A program made the translations under genes and the position numbers. The notes under the pieces are model-generated. The model was not told the origin of the DNA and made no database searches. It worked only from the letters and a program-made list of their open reading frames with translations. Below, in pieces: positions 45,631 to 54,002 of a DNA stretch of 64,000 bases (positions are counted from its first letter, which is position 1; every line of letters begins with the position of its first letter). This stretch comes from Azoarcus sp. L1K30. Its GTDB lineage: Bacteria > Pseudomonadota > Gammaproteobacteria > Burkholderiales > Rhodocyclaceae. Location of the stretch: the NCBI RefSeq assembly GCF_018122735.1, contig NZ_JAGRRD010000001.1, positions 4,264,615-4,328,614 on the forward strand. Direction: 5' to 3'.

Positions 45631-46340
45631 AAAATCGGACTTACGGTTTATCAAGCATAGCCTTTTCTTTCAGCGTCATTTTAACGGCGACTTTTTCGCC
45701 TCCGAGCTTCTCGCAAAGTGCGCAGTCGACACAGTCTGACGAGGCTATGGTCAGGTACGAAAACTGCCTCTTGAAGCGCGTTAGATATGTCGACGACGGT
45801 ATATCAGACGCGGCAGTTACTGCAAGACTTCTTTTAAGTTCATACGGTTGCGATCTTGAACGCGAGATTGCGGCAAGCAGGTACGCTAATGCGATACCCT
45901 CAGAGCAGAGGATCGGTGAGTTTCATAAAATCTACGAGAGAATCGGAGAAGAGGCGTCGATGCGTGTGGTCGATCGATACAGGGAAAACGCCTCTGACGA
46001 TGATCAGGTTCAGCAGCAACGTGTAGCCAAGGAGCGAGCTGAACGCGATGCAGAATGGGCAATCATTCAGGCACGTTCAAAGATGGAGTTTGATCGAAAG
46101 CGAAAAATTGCAAGTGGAGCGGCTATAGCTTACGTAGACTGCGCTCGTAGCACTGCGAAAACTATCGATGACGGATTTTCTGACGCAGCGACGGTAGCTC
46201 TTGCAGTGTCTGGTAAGTGTCGTAGTGTCTTCGAAGACTTCGACATGTCGGATTCCATGTCGGAATCGCTGAAAGACAAGCTTAACCCCGCGGTAATTGA
46301 TGCGGTTCTAGCTTCCAGACGAAAATCAAGAACGCCCTGA
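45627..46340 (+). CDS. secreted duplicated-domain protein co-expressed with CI
   Basis: A 237-residue protein starting with GTG overlapping the cI stop (GTGA). A signal peptide is clear (KNRTYGLSSIAFSFSVILTA, then TFSPPSFSQSAQS). The mature protein has two related units, YENC...DDGISDAAVTA...C and YVDC...DDGFSDAATVA...C, each with two Cys, linked by a charged coiled-coil region (QQQRVAKERAERDAEWAIIQ). Base composition is more AT-rich than its neighbours. Sharing the cI transcript, it should be made by the lysogen: a candidate superinfection-exclusion or conversion factor. No family is recognised. Confidence 0.7.
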   Translation: MKNRTYGLSSIAFSFSVILTATFSPPSFSQSAQSTQSDEAMVRYENCLLKRVRYVDDGISDAAVTARLLLSSYGCDLEREIAASRYANAIPSEQRIGEFHKIYERIGEEASMRVVDRYRENASDDDQVQQQRVAKERAERDAEWAIIQARSKMEFDRKRKIASGAAIAYVDCARSTAKTIDDGFSDAATVALAVSGKCRSVFEDFDMSDSMSESLKDKLNPAVIDAVLASRRKSRTP

Positions 46341-46366
46341 ACGCCTGTTTTTTATACCTCATCCTA

Positions 46367-46390
46367 AGCCCGCCCCGAGCGGGCTTTTTT
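46367..46390 (+). terminator. terminator of the cI transcript
   Basis: AGCCCGC-CCCGA-GCGGGCT followed by a T-run. It ends the cI plus secreted-protein operon before the PL-like region. Confidence 0.9.
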
Positions 46391-46427
46391 ACGTCTATCG
46401 CTATCAGCATCGTCCTTTCTGAAAAAA

Positions 46428-46470
46428 TTTAGCGCAGCGCTATTGACGCATCTGTTAGCGCAGCGCTAAC
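46428..46470. promoter_or_regulatory. two further CI/Cro operators (OL-like)
   Basis: TTTAGCGCAGCGCTATT (centre 46436) and GTTAGCGCAGCGCTAAC (centre 46462) match the cro-cI operators. Both control the rightward early block. Confidence 0.85.
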
Positions 46471-46472
46471 AT
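46443..46472 (+). promoter_or_regulatory. PL-like promoter of the recombination operon
   Basis: TTGACG, 18-base spacer, TAACAT; the operator centred at 46462 covers the spacer and -10. Confidence 0.7.
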
Positions 46473-46505
46473 TCATCCATCCCAACCGACAAAGGACGGA
46501 ATGCG

Positions 46506-46844
46506 ATGAGACTCGGCGACATAAACATGGCAGGCCCCGGAGACCCCGAAACGTGGGGTCCTGTTTTCCACCCGATGGACCCGCGCCAGCCCGACCCCAC
46601 GTTTGCAGAAGACGCCATCCAGGCGGCGGCCGATGCGCTTTTCGACAAGTACCTCGCGTCATCCGACTGGGTGAGTGAGGCGCAGTCCTGTCTCGAGACC
46701 AAGGACTACGCCGCCATCACGCTGGCCTACGTCGAGCGCGACGCCATGAAGCTCTTCCAGGTCACTGACGCTGCAATTCAGCGCGTCCTGAAGCGCTGGG
46801 CTCTCGACACTGCTCGAGAAGACTTCGAGCGCATTGGGGAATAG
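46506..46844 (+). CDS. first gene of the early rightward operon, unknown function
   Basis: A 112-residue protein, MRLGDINMAGPGDPETWGPV, Pro/Asp-rich at the start and helical later (DAIQAAADALFDKYLASSDW; AIQRVLKRWALDTAREDFER). AAGGA precedes the ATG. As the first product of the PL-like promoter it could be an early host-takeover or regulatory protein. No family is recognised. Confidence 0.55.
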   Translation: MRLGDINMAGPGDPETWGPVFHPMDPRQPDPTFAEDAIQAAADALFDKYLASSDWVSEAQSCLETKDYAAITLAYVERDAMKLFQVTDAAIQRVLKRWALDTAREDFERIGE

Positions 46845-46856
46845 GAGATCGATGCA

Positions 46857-47048
46857 ATGAACAAGCAGGTATGGATCGGGGTAACGGTGTGGATCGCCGG
46901 TTTTGTGCTGCTCCAGTGGCACGACAACTATACGGAGCGGCTGATCGCCGAGGCTGACGCTGAGGCAGCCATGGCCATTGCAGACAGCATCGTGGCTCAC
47001 GGCGTCGAGTGTGGTCCGGTTTCTGTTGCGTCGGAGACGCGCAGATGA
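46857..47048 (+). CDS. small membrane protein, unknown function
   Basis: A 63-residue protein: MNKQVWIGVTVWIAGFVLLQ forms one membrane span, followed by an acidic helix (LIAEADAEAAMAIADSI). Its stop overlaps the exonuclease start (ATGA). Confidence 0.55.
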   Translation: MNKQVWIGVTVWIAGFVLLQWHDNYTERLIAEADAEAAMAIADSIVAHGVECGPVSVASETRR

Positions 47049-48076
47049 ACGCCCCTACCAAGCGCGAGCAATTCCTCGCAGATCGGCAGAGTGGTCTGGG
47101 CGCATCAGACATCAGCGCCATCCTCGGATACAACTCTTTCCGCTCTCCGGTCGAGGTGTACCTTGAGAAAATCGGTGACCTTCCGGCGGATGAGTCCTCC
47201 ATGCGCCTGCGATTCGGACAGCACAACGAAGAGTTCGTCGCCAAGGAATACGAACAGGCCACCGGTATGCGTGTTCAGCGCTACAACCCGATGTTGCGCC
47301 ACCCGGACTATCCGTGCGTTCTCGGCCACGTCGACCGCCTGGTGATCCCGCCCGGTCAAAAGGTTGCCGCACACAAGGGGCTGATAAGAACCGACCGCGG
47401 CCTCGAGGCGAAGACCGTTGATCCGTTCGTGTTTCGAACCTCGGGTGAATGGGGAGAGGCCGGTACCGACGAGGTACCAACCTCCTACATGATCCAGTGC
47501 GCAACCTACATGTCGCTGACCAACTGCAGCCGGTGGGATCTGGCCGCGCTGATCGGCTCCGGCGCTGCGCCGCTGGCCATCTACCACCTGTCGCGCGATC
47601 GCGAGCTCGAGGAAGAGCTCCTGCGCCGAGCTTCCGAGTGGTGGCAGGCGCACGTCGTTGCGCGCGTGGCACCAGATCCGCAGAGCGAGGAGGACGTCGC
47701 ACTGCTGTTCCCGCAGGCCACCAAGCGCGATCCCGTCGTCGCCACGCCTGAGATCGTCGATCTCGTCGATCTGCTCAAGGGCCTGAAGCAGGAAGAGAAG
47801 GAGATCGAGGACAAGATCGCCGAAGCCTCCCGCGACATCAAGGCCTTCATGGGCGCCGCCGGCGAACTGATCCTGCCCGGCACCGAGTTCGACAAGAAGC
47901 CCACCAAGCTCGCGACGTGGAACAACCGCAAGGGCCGCACCGGATTCGATCTGGACGCCTTCGTCGGTCACCTGTGCCCGGGCGGCCTTCCCGGAGAACA
48001 CGCGCTGTTCATCGAAGACGCCAAGCGCACTTTCACCACCCGCGGCGAACCCGGACGCACCTTTTTACTGAAGTGA
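47045..48076 (+). CDS. YqaJ-family (lambda exonuclease-like) recombination nuclease
   Basis: A 343-residue 5'-3' exonuclease. The start MNAPTKREQFLADRQSGLGA SDIS-type segment, FGQHNEEFVAKEYEQATG (Glu), VLGHVDRLV (Asp) and GLEAKTVDPF (Glu-x-Lys) are the YqaJ/PD-(D/E)XK catalytic elements. With the RecT downstream it forms a phage recombination pair. A helical segment near 250-280 (LLKGLKQEEKEIEDKIAEAS) is usual in this branch. Confidence 0.9.
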   Translation: MNAPTKREQFLADRQSGLGASDISAILGYNSFRSPVEVYLEKIGDLPADESSMRLRFGQHNEEFVAKEYEQATGMRVQRYNPMLRHPDYPCVLGHVDRLVIPPGQKVAAHKGLIRTDRGLEAKTVDPFVFRTSGEWGEAGTDEVPTSYMIQCATYMSLTNCSRWDLAALIGSGAAPLAIYHLSRDRELEEELLRRASEWWQAHVVARVAPDPQSEEDVALLFPQATKRDPVVATPEIVDLVDLLKGLKQEEKEIEDKIAEASRDIKAFMGAAGELILPGTEFDKKPTKLATWNNRKGRTGFDLDAFVGHLCPGGLPGEHALFIEDAKRTFTTRGEPGRTFLLK

Positions 48077-48087
48077 GGATTCACACC

Positions 48088-49284
48088 ATGAGCAATGTCG
48101 CAACCCTTCCAGCTTCCGGATCAGCGATGACCGCGCAGGATGAACACATGATGTCACCGGTTTCCATGCTGAACGATAGCGCGGCGATGGAGCGAATGAT
48201 CCGCTTCGCCGAGATCATGGCCACCGGCAAGGCCACAATTCCGGCGGAGCTGCGCAACGTGGGTGACTGCCTGGCCATCACCATGCAGGCGATGAACTGG
48301 AAAATGAACCCGTTCAGCGTGGCCCAGAAAACCCACTTCATCAGCGGCAAGATCGGCTATGAGGCTCAGCTTGTTGCCGCCGCCGTCAACAACTCCGGCG
48401 CGGTGAAGGACAACTTCCACTTCGAGTGGTTTGGTCCGTGGGAAAAGGTCATCGGCAAGTTCGAGATCAAGCGCAGCGACAAGGGCGAATACCGCGTTCC
48501 GGGCTGGAAACTGGCCGACGAAGAAGGTATCGGCATCAAGGTATGGGCCACGCTGCGCGGCGAGGACGAGCCTCGCGAATTGATCCTGCTGCTTGCCCAG
48601 GCCCGCACCAGGAATAGCACGCTGTGGGCTGATGACCCGCGCCAGCAGCTGGCCTACCTCGCGCAGAAGCGCTGGGCAAGGCTCTACGCACCGGGCGTGA
48701 TCCTGGGCGTCTATACGCCCGACGAGCTGATGGAGCCCGCAGAGCTCGACATGGGCGCCGCCGAGGTTTTGGACACCCGGCCGGCCAGCAACTCGAAGAC
48801 CTCGGCCCTGAAGGACAAGCTCGGCGCCGGAAAGAACAATGCGACCGGCCCGGTCCTGGCCGACGTGCTGAGCGCGATCGAGGCCGCCCACGACGGCGCC
48901 ACGATGGCCGCAGCGAAGGCCATGGGCGCCCAGATGCCGGATGGACCGGACAAGGACAAGGCCGTCGCTGCATACGGCCGCCGCGTCGCAGCGCTCAAGG
49001 CTCAGGCCGAGCAGCAGACACACGCAGACCCGCAGACCGGCGAGATTCTGGATTCCACCGCCGGCGAACTCCCGTTTGACGAGCAGGACGACGACCTCCG
49101 CAGCGTGGAGCAGGGCGAGACTGGCGTCACGCTCAAGGAAGTGACCGCGGCACTGAACAACGCCACCAGTCTCGATGCGCTTTACCTGGCGGCCGACCTC
49201 ATCAAGGAAGTGTCCGACGAGAAGCAGCGCGAGCAGCTCGGCGCCATCTACGCGAAGCGCAAGAAGCAGCTCGGCGCCGACTGA
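48088..49284 (+). CDS. RecT-family single-strand annealing protein
   Basis: A 398-residue protein. The RecT core is at about 25-230: FAEIMATGKATIPAELRNVG, CLAITMQAMNWKMNPFSVAQ, FISGKIGYEAQLVAAAVNNS and GPWEKVIGKFE. It anneals ssDNA exposed by the upstream exonuclease. An extended C-terminal part (about 260-398) is Ala/Asp-rich and less typical. The start MSNVATLPASGSA is chosen; the frame is open further upstream within the exonuclease gene. Confidence 0.9.
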   Translation: MSNVATLPASGSAMTAQDEHMMSPVSMLNDSAAMERMIRFAEIMATGKATIPAELRNVGDCLAITMQAMNWKMNPFSVAQKTHFISGKIGYEAQLVAAAVNNSGAVKDNFHFEWFGPWEKVIGKFEIKRSDKGEYRVPGWKLADEEGIGIKVWATLRGEDEPRELILLLAQARTRNSTLWADDPRQQLAYLAQKRWARLYAPGVILGVYTPDELMEPAELDMGAAEVLDTRPASNSKTSALKDKLGAGKNNATGPVLADVLSAIEAAHDGATMAAAKAMGAQMPDGPDKDKAVAAYGRRVAALKAQAEQQTHADPQTGEILDSTAGELPFDEQDDDLRSVEQGETGVTLKEVTAALNNATSLDALYLAADLIKEVSDEKQREQLGAIYAKRKKQLGAD

Positions 49285-49397
49285 CAGATCAATGGGGCGA
49301 ATGCGCAGGCTGATGCGCTCATAACCGCGAAGTAGGCGCGAAACGAAAGCAGCAAATGACCTAGATGCCGAGATCAGCGCCGGCCGCCCCGCCAAAC

Positions 49398-49423
49398 ACC
49401 AACTACCAACTACCAACTACCAA
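49398..49423 (+). repeat. short tandem repeat, three copies of ACCAACT
   Basis: A 7-base unit repeated three times plus ACCAA in the 150-base gap after recT, a few bases before the next gene. It may vary in copy number. Confidence 0.6.
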
Positions 49424-49434
49424 GGAATCCTTAC

Positions 49435-49971
49435 ATGTTCAGCCTCCAGAACCAACGCGCAAAACTGATCAACCTCAACCCGCGCGCCGAACTGCACGGG
49501 GAAGACAAGCACCTCGCGTGCGACCTCAAGTTCGAGATCAAGGTCAGCAACGACGTCCTGAGCGAGTTTCACCCGTCTCTGAAGTCCGCCCTGTACAAGA
49601 AGGAATCCGACGCTGCCCAGGGTGAACTGATCGATGACCCGTCGCACCTGTCCGGCCTGCGATTCCCCGAACTCGGCCCGATCAAATGGGGCTGGGAGGG
49701 AGCTGGATACGAAGTGACGATGCACATCGGAGTGAGCGGAAAGGGGAACGCATTCCTCCTCGACTGCGAGGTCGACAGCTTCCGATTCGCATGCCAGGAA
49801 GGCGGAACCGTCGTCGTCTCGTTCCGAGTCATCGCCCACCCGGACGCCGCAGATCTGGGCCGGATGTGCGAACTGATACAGCAAGAGGTGGAGATCACAC
49901 TCACCCCGCCGAGCGCGGATGATCTCCTGCGCAAGCAGATGAAGGAAATGGAAGAGGAGGAAGCGGCGTGA
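49435..49971 (+). CDS. phage early protein conserved near recT, unknown function
   Basis: A 178-residue protein, MFSLQNQRAKLINLNPRAEL, with HGEDKHLACDLKFEIKVSND and a C-terminal VEITLTPPSADDLLRKQ then acidic tail. Proteins with this N-HGED pattern stand beside exonuclease/annealase genes in many phages; a recombination accessory role is inferred from position. Its stop overlaps the AlpA-like start. Confidence 0.6.
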   Translation: MFSLQNQRAKLINLNPRAELHGEDKHLACDLKFEIKVSNDVLSEFHPSLKSALYKKESDAAQGELIDDPSHLSGLRFPELGPIKWGWEGAGYEVTMHIGVSGKGNAFLLDCEVDSFRFACQEGGTVVVSFRVIAHPDAADLGRMCELIQQEVEITLTPPSADDLLRKQMKEMEEEEAA

Positions 49972-50174
49972 CCACCAGACTGCTCCGCCTACCCGCGGTG
50001 ATCGATCGGGTAGGCCTCAAGAAAACAGCGATCTACGACCTCATCCGATCCGATGAATTTCCAAAGCCAGTCAAGCTCGGAAGTGCAAACGCATGGCCTG
50101 AAGTCGAGATTGATGAATGGATCAACAAGCGAATTTCGGCACGCGACAACGATATCGCCATGGAGGCAGCATGA
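49968..50174 (+). CDS. AlpA-family HTH regulator
   Basis: A 68-residue MerR-like HTH protein: LLRLPAVIDRVGLKKTAIYD, LIRSDEFPKPVKLG and WPEVEIDEWINKRI are the AlpA/excisionase signature. Such proteins act as excisionases or activators of integrase genes. It is the only excisionase-like gene seen here, although far from int. Overlaps both neighbours by four bases. Confidence 0.88.
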   Translation: MTTRLLRLPAVIDRVGLKKTAIYDLIRSDEFPKPVKLGSANAWPEVEIDEWINKRISARDNDIAMEAA

Positions 50175-51292
50175 ACGCCCGCGAAAACACCATCACCCCG
50201 CTCCGCACCAAGATCGCCGCCCACCTCGATGCAGCTGGAGATGCAGACGCAGACCAAATCGCCAAGGCCGTTGGCCTGTCCGACCGCCCGTCCGCTGTCA
50301 TCAAGGAACTCAATTCCATGCGCACCGACGCACTTGTCGAGTGCGAGAACCGAAAGAAGCGGATGGTGTACTGGCTCGCCGTTCCGGTCGCGCAGATCGA
50401 CGCCACCGCCGCGAGCGAATCGTCTTCGCAACCATCCAGGCCTGACGGAATCCGGGCAGGAACGCGCGCCGCTCAGATATGGGACGTGCTTCGTGATGAT
50501 GCGAAGCTCACGGCACGCGAGATTGCATCGATACTCCAGTGCGCCAGCGGTGCGCTGGACCCGGTCATCAGCACGCTCTACAAGAACTTAACGATCAGCC
50601 GCACAAAGGGTCCGGATGGCGTGTATCGGTATCACCGTCCGGCTGCTGAGTCGAATCAAGGGAAGCCGCAAGCTGCACCTACAATTTCGGATGATGCAGA
50701 ACCCTGGCATGCCCCAGAGCTGCAATACCTAGCCGCAGAGGACTACGTCATGCCTCCTGCTGACCCGGTGCTGCTTGCAAAGGCAAACCGCATGCTTGCA
50801 GAGCGCCTGGCACGCGTCGCGCATGTGCTGCGCGGCTGCGGACTGCCTGCGCTCGCTGAGATCGGATGCGGGGAAGATCTGCAGATGGCCACTGCTGCAC
50901 TGGCAGGGGCATATCAGGCCAAGCTGTCAGAGCTGGACGAAAGATGCCGTGCGCTCGACGCCATCCGCGAGCACCTTGCTCCGCTTGAATCGATCATTGA
51001 TCCGTCCGATCTTTCAGAGATTGAATTGGCTAGGCGCGCTGCTGAGACGATCATCACGCTCCGCGACACCGTGCACAAGATCACCGAGGGCGACGACGCC
51101 GTTGATGTGCTTCAAGCCGCGACAGGCTTCGTCGTGCTCGCCAGCAAGCGCAAGCCTCGCCGGATTAAGCGGCCCGAGGCTGCGCGCGAAGCTGCCATGT
51201 CCGCAATCCGTAGCGGTGCGCAGCGGGCCGGCGTGTTCGCGCTCGTTCCGGTTGGCGAGGCCCGCCGTGGGGCGGTTTGGATGGATTCGTGA
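50171..51292 (+). CDS. phage protein with winged-helix domains
   Basis: A 373-residue protein. Two winged-helix-like units are visible at about 10-75 (KIAAHLDAAGDADADQIAKA, VGLSDRPSAVIKELNSMRTD) and 95-155 (IWDVLRDDAKLTAREIASIL). The C-terminal half is helical (LAERLARVAHVLRG; coiled ELDERCRALDAIREHLAPLE) and ends with a basic stretch. It is probably a DNA-binding early protein; target unknown. Confidence 0.6.
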   Translation: MNARENTITPLRTKIAAHLDAAGDADADQIAKAVGLSDRPSAVIKELNSMRTDALVECENRKKRMVYWLAVPVAQIDATAASESSSQPSRPDGIRAGTRAAQIWDVLRDDAKLTAREIASILQCASGALDPVISTLYKNLTISRTKGPDGVYRYHRPAAESNQGKPQAAPTISDDAEPWHAPELQYLAAEDYVMPPADPVLLAKANRMLAERLARVAHVLRGCGLPALAEIGCGEDLQMATAALAGAYQAKLSELDERCRALDAIREHLAPLESIIDPSDLSEIELARRAAETIITLRDTVHKITEGDDAVDVLQAATGFVVLASKRKPRRIKRPEAAREAAMSAIRSGAQRAGVFALVPVGEARRGAVWMDS

Positions 51293-51717
51293 TGACCCGC
51301 CCCAAGAGAAAGCCACGCCCCTGTACTGCGCCGATGCTTGTCATCCAGGCTACGAACGACATCGAGACGCACGAGCGCATGAGCGTTCAGGCGTTCAAAG
51401 AAGGATTGGCAAACACGGACCACTTCGACAACCTCGCCGACTGCCACGACCTGCTCAACCTGGCCGCAGCCGACAAGAACGATCCGCAGGTGATAGCTGT
51501 GTGCGACCTGACCGGAATTGCGCTGCTGAACATCAAGGACAACTACGACGCGTTCGGAAACTTCGTCGCGGACGCAGACGAACTCAGGGCGCTCGAGCTG
51601 CTCGCAGATACCAGCAAGGACTTCTGGTCGAGGCAGAGTGGCGCGTTCTTCCGTGACTGCTTTACGGAACTGAAGAAGGTGCGGGCGGTGCAGAAGGAAC
51701 GGAGGGTTGCTGCATGA
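51292..51717 (+). CDS. phage early protein, unknown function
   Basis: A 141-residue protein, MTRPKRKPRPCTAPMLVIQA. The rest is helical (ADCHDLLNLAAADKNDPQVI). It overlaps both neighbouring genes by four bases or fewer, so it is probably translated in the operon. No family is assigned. Confidence 0.55.
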   Translation: MTRPKRKPRPCTAPMLVIQATNDIETHERMSVQAFKEGLANTDHFDNLADCHDLLNLAAADKNDPQVIAVCDLTGIALLNIKDNYDAFGNFVADADELRALELLADTSKDFWSRQSGAFFRDCFTELKKVRAVQKERRVAA

Positions 51718-53576
51718 AGCGCGACGCCTTCACCGCATTCCCCGACGACGTCCGAGAGATCCGCCACTTCCACCTGTTCTGCGGCCTCGGTGGTGGCGCG
51801 AAGGGTTTCAACAAGGCTTCACCGCGGGTCGGAAGCATGGTAGGAAAGTTCCGCTGCATTGGCGGGATCGACGTCGACGCACCTGCAATCCGTGACTTCG
51901 AGCGCCTGACTGGGACGCCAGGCACGGTGCTCGACATGTTCGATCGCTCGCAGTTCAAGGACTTCCATGGCATGGAGCCGCCCGCAGGCTGGCGCGAATG
52001 CACGCCGATGGACATCCGTGCCGCGGCCGGCGGTGAGTACCCGCACATCGTGTTCCTCTCCGCCCCGTGCAAGGGCTTTTCCGGACTGCTGGCAGAAGGC
52101 AAGAGCAAAACGGCAAAATACCAGGCGCTGAACCGCCTCACGGTGCGCGGCGTGTGGCTGATGCTGGAAGCCTTCGCCGACGAGCCGCCAGAGCTGATCG
52201 TCTTCGAGAACGTGCCGCGCATCGCCAACCGCGGCCGGCATCTGCTCGACCAGATCGGCGAACTGCTGCGCACCTACGGTTACGCGGTGGCCGAGACCAC
52301 GCACGACTGCGGCGAGATCGGCGCGCTGGCGCAGAGCCGCAAGCGATTTCTGCTGGTGGCACGCCACATGGCCAAGGTGGCACCCTTCCTCTACGAGCCG
52401 GACAAGAAGCGCCTGCAGGCCGTGGGCACCGTCCTCGATCGCATGCCGCTGCCGGGCGATCCCGCCGGCGGGCCGATGCACCGCGTGCCGCGGCTGCAGT
52501 GGAAGACCTGGGTGCGGCTGGCGTTCGTGGAGGCTGGCAGCGACTGGCGCAGCCTGAACAAGCTGGCGGTGGAGAACGGGCACCTGCGGGATTATCTGAT
52601 CGTGCCAGAGTACCACCAGGGCTACTTGGGCGTGCATTGCTGGGAAGATTCCATGGGCACCGTCGCCGGCCGCTCGACGCCAAGCAATGGAGCGTTCTCG
52701 ATCGCTGACCCGCGTTTCGACCAGTCCGCCAGCTGGAACGATGGGCAGGCTTACGGCGTGCGCAGGTGGGACGAGGCGAGTGCTACGGTAACCAGCAAGC
52801 TGGCCCCGGGGAGCGGGTATGGGTCGGTTGCGGATCCGCGCCACCTTGGCCCCGCCAAGCACTGCAACGAGTTCCGCATCGTGCCATGGAGCGGCACGGC
52901 CGGCGCCGTCACCGGTGCGCATGGGTCCGGCCAGTGCGTTGCCGATCCACGAGGCGCTGATGATCCAGCACTACTGCACGGAAAGTACAAGGTCGAGGCA
53001 TGGAACGAGCCGGCGCGCACGGTCATCGCTGGAAATGCGAACGGTGCATTTGCCGTTGCTGATCCGCGGCCGAACGGCATCCCGGAGCAGGGCGACCACT
53101 ACCTGACAGGCGGGCATTACGGCGTCGTCGGCTGGGGCGAGACATCCGGTGCCGTGTCGGCGGCGGCCTGCCACGACAACGGTCGGTGGTCGGTCGCTGA
53201 TCCACGCAACTTGACGGAATGCTCAACTTGCACCGAATCGCAAACTGCCATGCCGGCGCCGGCGGACAAGCTGGTCGCGGTGATTCGCTCAATCGACGGC
53301 ACCTGGCACAGGCCATTCACCACGCTCGAGCTCGCGGCGCTGCAGAGCTTGGTCGATCCGGAAGAGCAGCTTGAACTGGATGGCCTCTCAGACAGCGCGT
53401 GGCGTGAGCGCATCGGCAATGCGGTACCTCCGGATGCTGCCGAGGCGATCGCGGGGGTAATGGGCACCACGCTGCTGCTGGCGTGGTCTGGCGAGACCTT
53501 CACGCTGTCTTCCGCACCTGTCTGGGTGCGGCCGGTGGCGGTGGCGCTGAGCGTGGCGCAGGCTGGGTCAGCATGA
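51714..53576 (+). CDS. C5-cytosine DNA methyltransferase with repeat-expanded target domain
   Basis: A 620-residue phage methyltransferase. Motif I FCGLGGGAKGF, motif IV SAPCKGFSG (catalytic Cys), motif VI ENVPR, motif VIII QSRKRFLLVA and motif X RIGNAVPPDAAEAI are in order. The variable region between VIII and X is very long and holds five degenerate repeats ending IADPR or VADPR (near residues 330, 371, 408, 447 and 494). It probably protects phage DNA from restriction. No cognate endonuclease is present. Confidence 0.88.
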   Translation: MKRDAFTAFPDDVREIRHFHLFCGLGGGAKGFNKASPRVGSMVGKFRCIGGIDVDAPAIRDFERLTGTPGTVLDMFDRSQFKDFHGMEPPAGWRECTPMDIRAAAGGEYPHIVFLSAPCKGFSGLLAEGKSKTAKYQALNRLTVRGVWLMLEAFADEPPELIVFENVPRIANRGRHLLDQIGELLRTYGYAVAETTHDCGEIGALAQSRKRFLLVARHMAKVAPFLYEPDKKRLQAVGTVLDRMPLPGDPAGGPMHRVPRLQWKTWVRLAFVEAGSDWRSLNKLAVENGHLRDYLIVPEYHQGYLGVHCWEDSMGTVAGRSTPSNGAFSIADPRFDQSASWNDGQAYGVRRWDEASATVTSKLAPGSGYGSVADPRHLGPAKHCNEFRIVPWSGTAGAVTGAHGSGQCVADPRGADDPALLHGKYKVEAWNEPARTVIAGNANGAFAVADPRPNGIPEQGDHYLTGGHYGVVGWGETSGAVSAAACHDNGRWSVADPRNLTECSTCTESQTAMPAPADKLVAVIRSIDGTWHRPFTTLELAALQSLVDPEEQLELDGLSDSAWRERIGNAVPPDAAEAIAGVMGTTLLLAWSGETFTLSSAPVWVRPVAVALSVAQAGSA

Positions 53577-53740
53577 ACCGCGCCACCCTGATTCACTGCG
53601 CCCGCGCATACCTGGCCCAGTCAAAGCACTTCACCGGCCGGGCCCGTCGCTTCTCGTTCGTGCTGCTCGAGTGGGCTGCGCAGTGCCGGCGAAGAGCGTC
53701 CTGTGCTGTGCGTGAACCGATGCAGAGGGGGCTGTTTTGA
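53573..53740 (+). CDS. small basic phage protein
   Basis: A 55-residue protein, MNRATLIHCARAYLAQSKHF, rich in Arg and Ala with AAQCRRRASCAV. The ATG overlaps the methyltransferase stop, and its stop overlaps the next start. Function unknown. Confidence 0.5.
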   Translation: MNRATLIHCARAYLAQSKHFTGRARRFSFVLLEWAAQCRRRASCAVREPMQRGLF

Positions 53741-53955
53741 TGGCGCTACGCGAGCTTGTGCAGATCGAGTGGTGCGACCCGGATAGCGACTGGCCATGGT
53801 TCTGGCTGCTCGGCATGCGCGGAGACTGGCTGAAGCTGCAAGGCGCTGACTACCCGGACGGCTCGGCGACGCACGCCGGCTGCGTGATATGGGTGCACCG
53901 GTCGGACATCAAGCAAATGCGATCTAACGCAGAGCTAACCGGAGACGAGCGATGA
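53740..53955 (+). CDS. small protein whose 3' end runs into an attC-like site
   Basis: A 71-residue protein: IEWCDPDSDWPWFWLLGMRG, rich in Trp and Asp. Its last residues (MRSNAELTGDER) are encoded by the 5' arm of the first attC-like site, a pattern usual for integron cassette genes whose frame enters attC. Its start is coupled to the preceding phage gene. Function unknown. Confidence 0.5.
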   Translation: MALRELVQIEWCDPDSDWPWFWLLGMRGDWLKLQGADYPDGSATHAGCVIWVHRSDIKQMRSNAELTGDER

Positions 53956-53999
53956 GCGAAGCGAAGAGTGAGGCGTCCGCGTTGAGCGCCGAGTTAGAG
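53922..53999 (+). repeat. attC-like recombination site 1
   Basis: Outer boxes ATCTAAC and GTTAGAG are complementary except at the first base. Inner boxes GCTAACCGGA and TCCGCGTTGAGC pair with unpaired bases on one arm, as in integron attC sites. 78 bases; the middle is variable. Confidence 0.65.
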
Positions 54000-54002
54000 C
54001 GC

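Noticed and set aside
49398-49423. CRISPR array
   Set aside because: Only three 7-base units without spacers.
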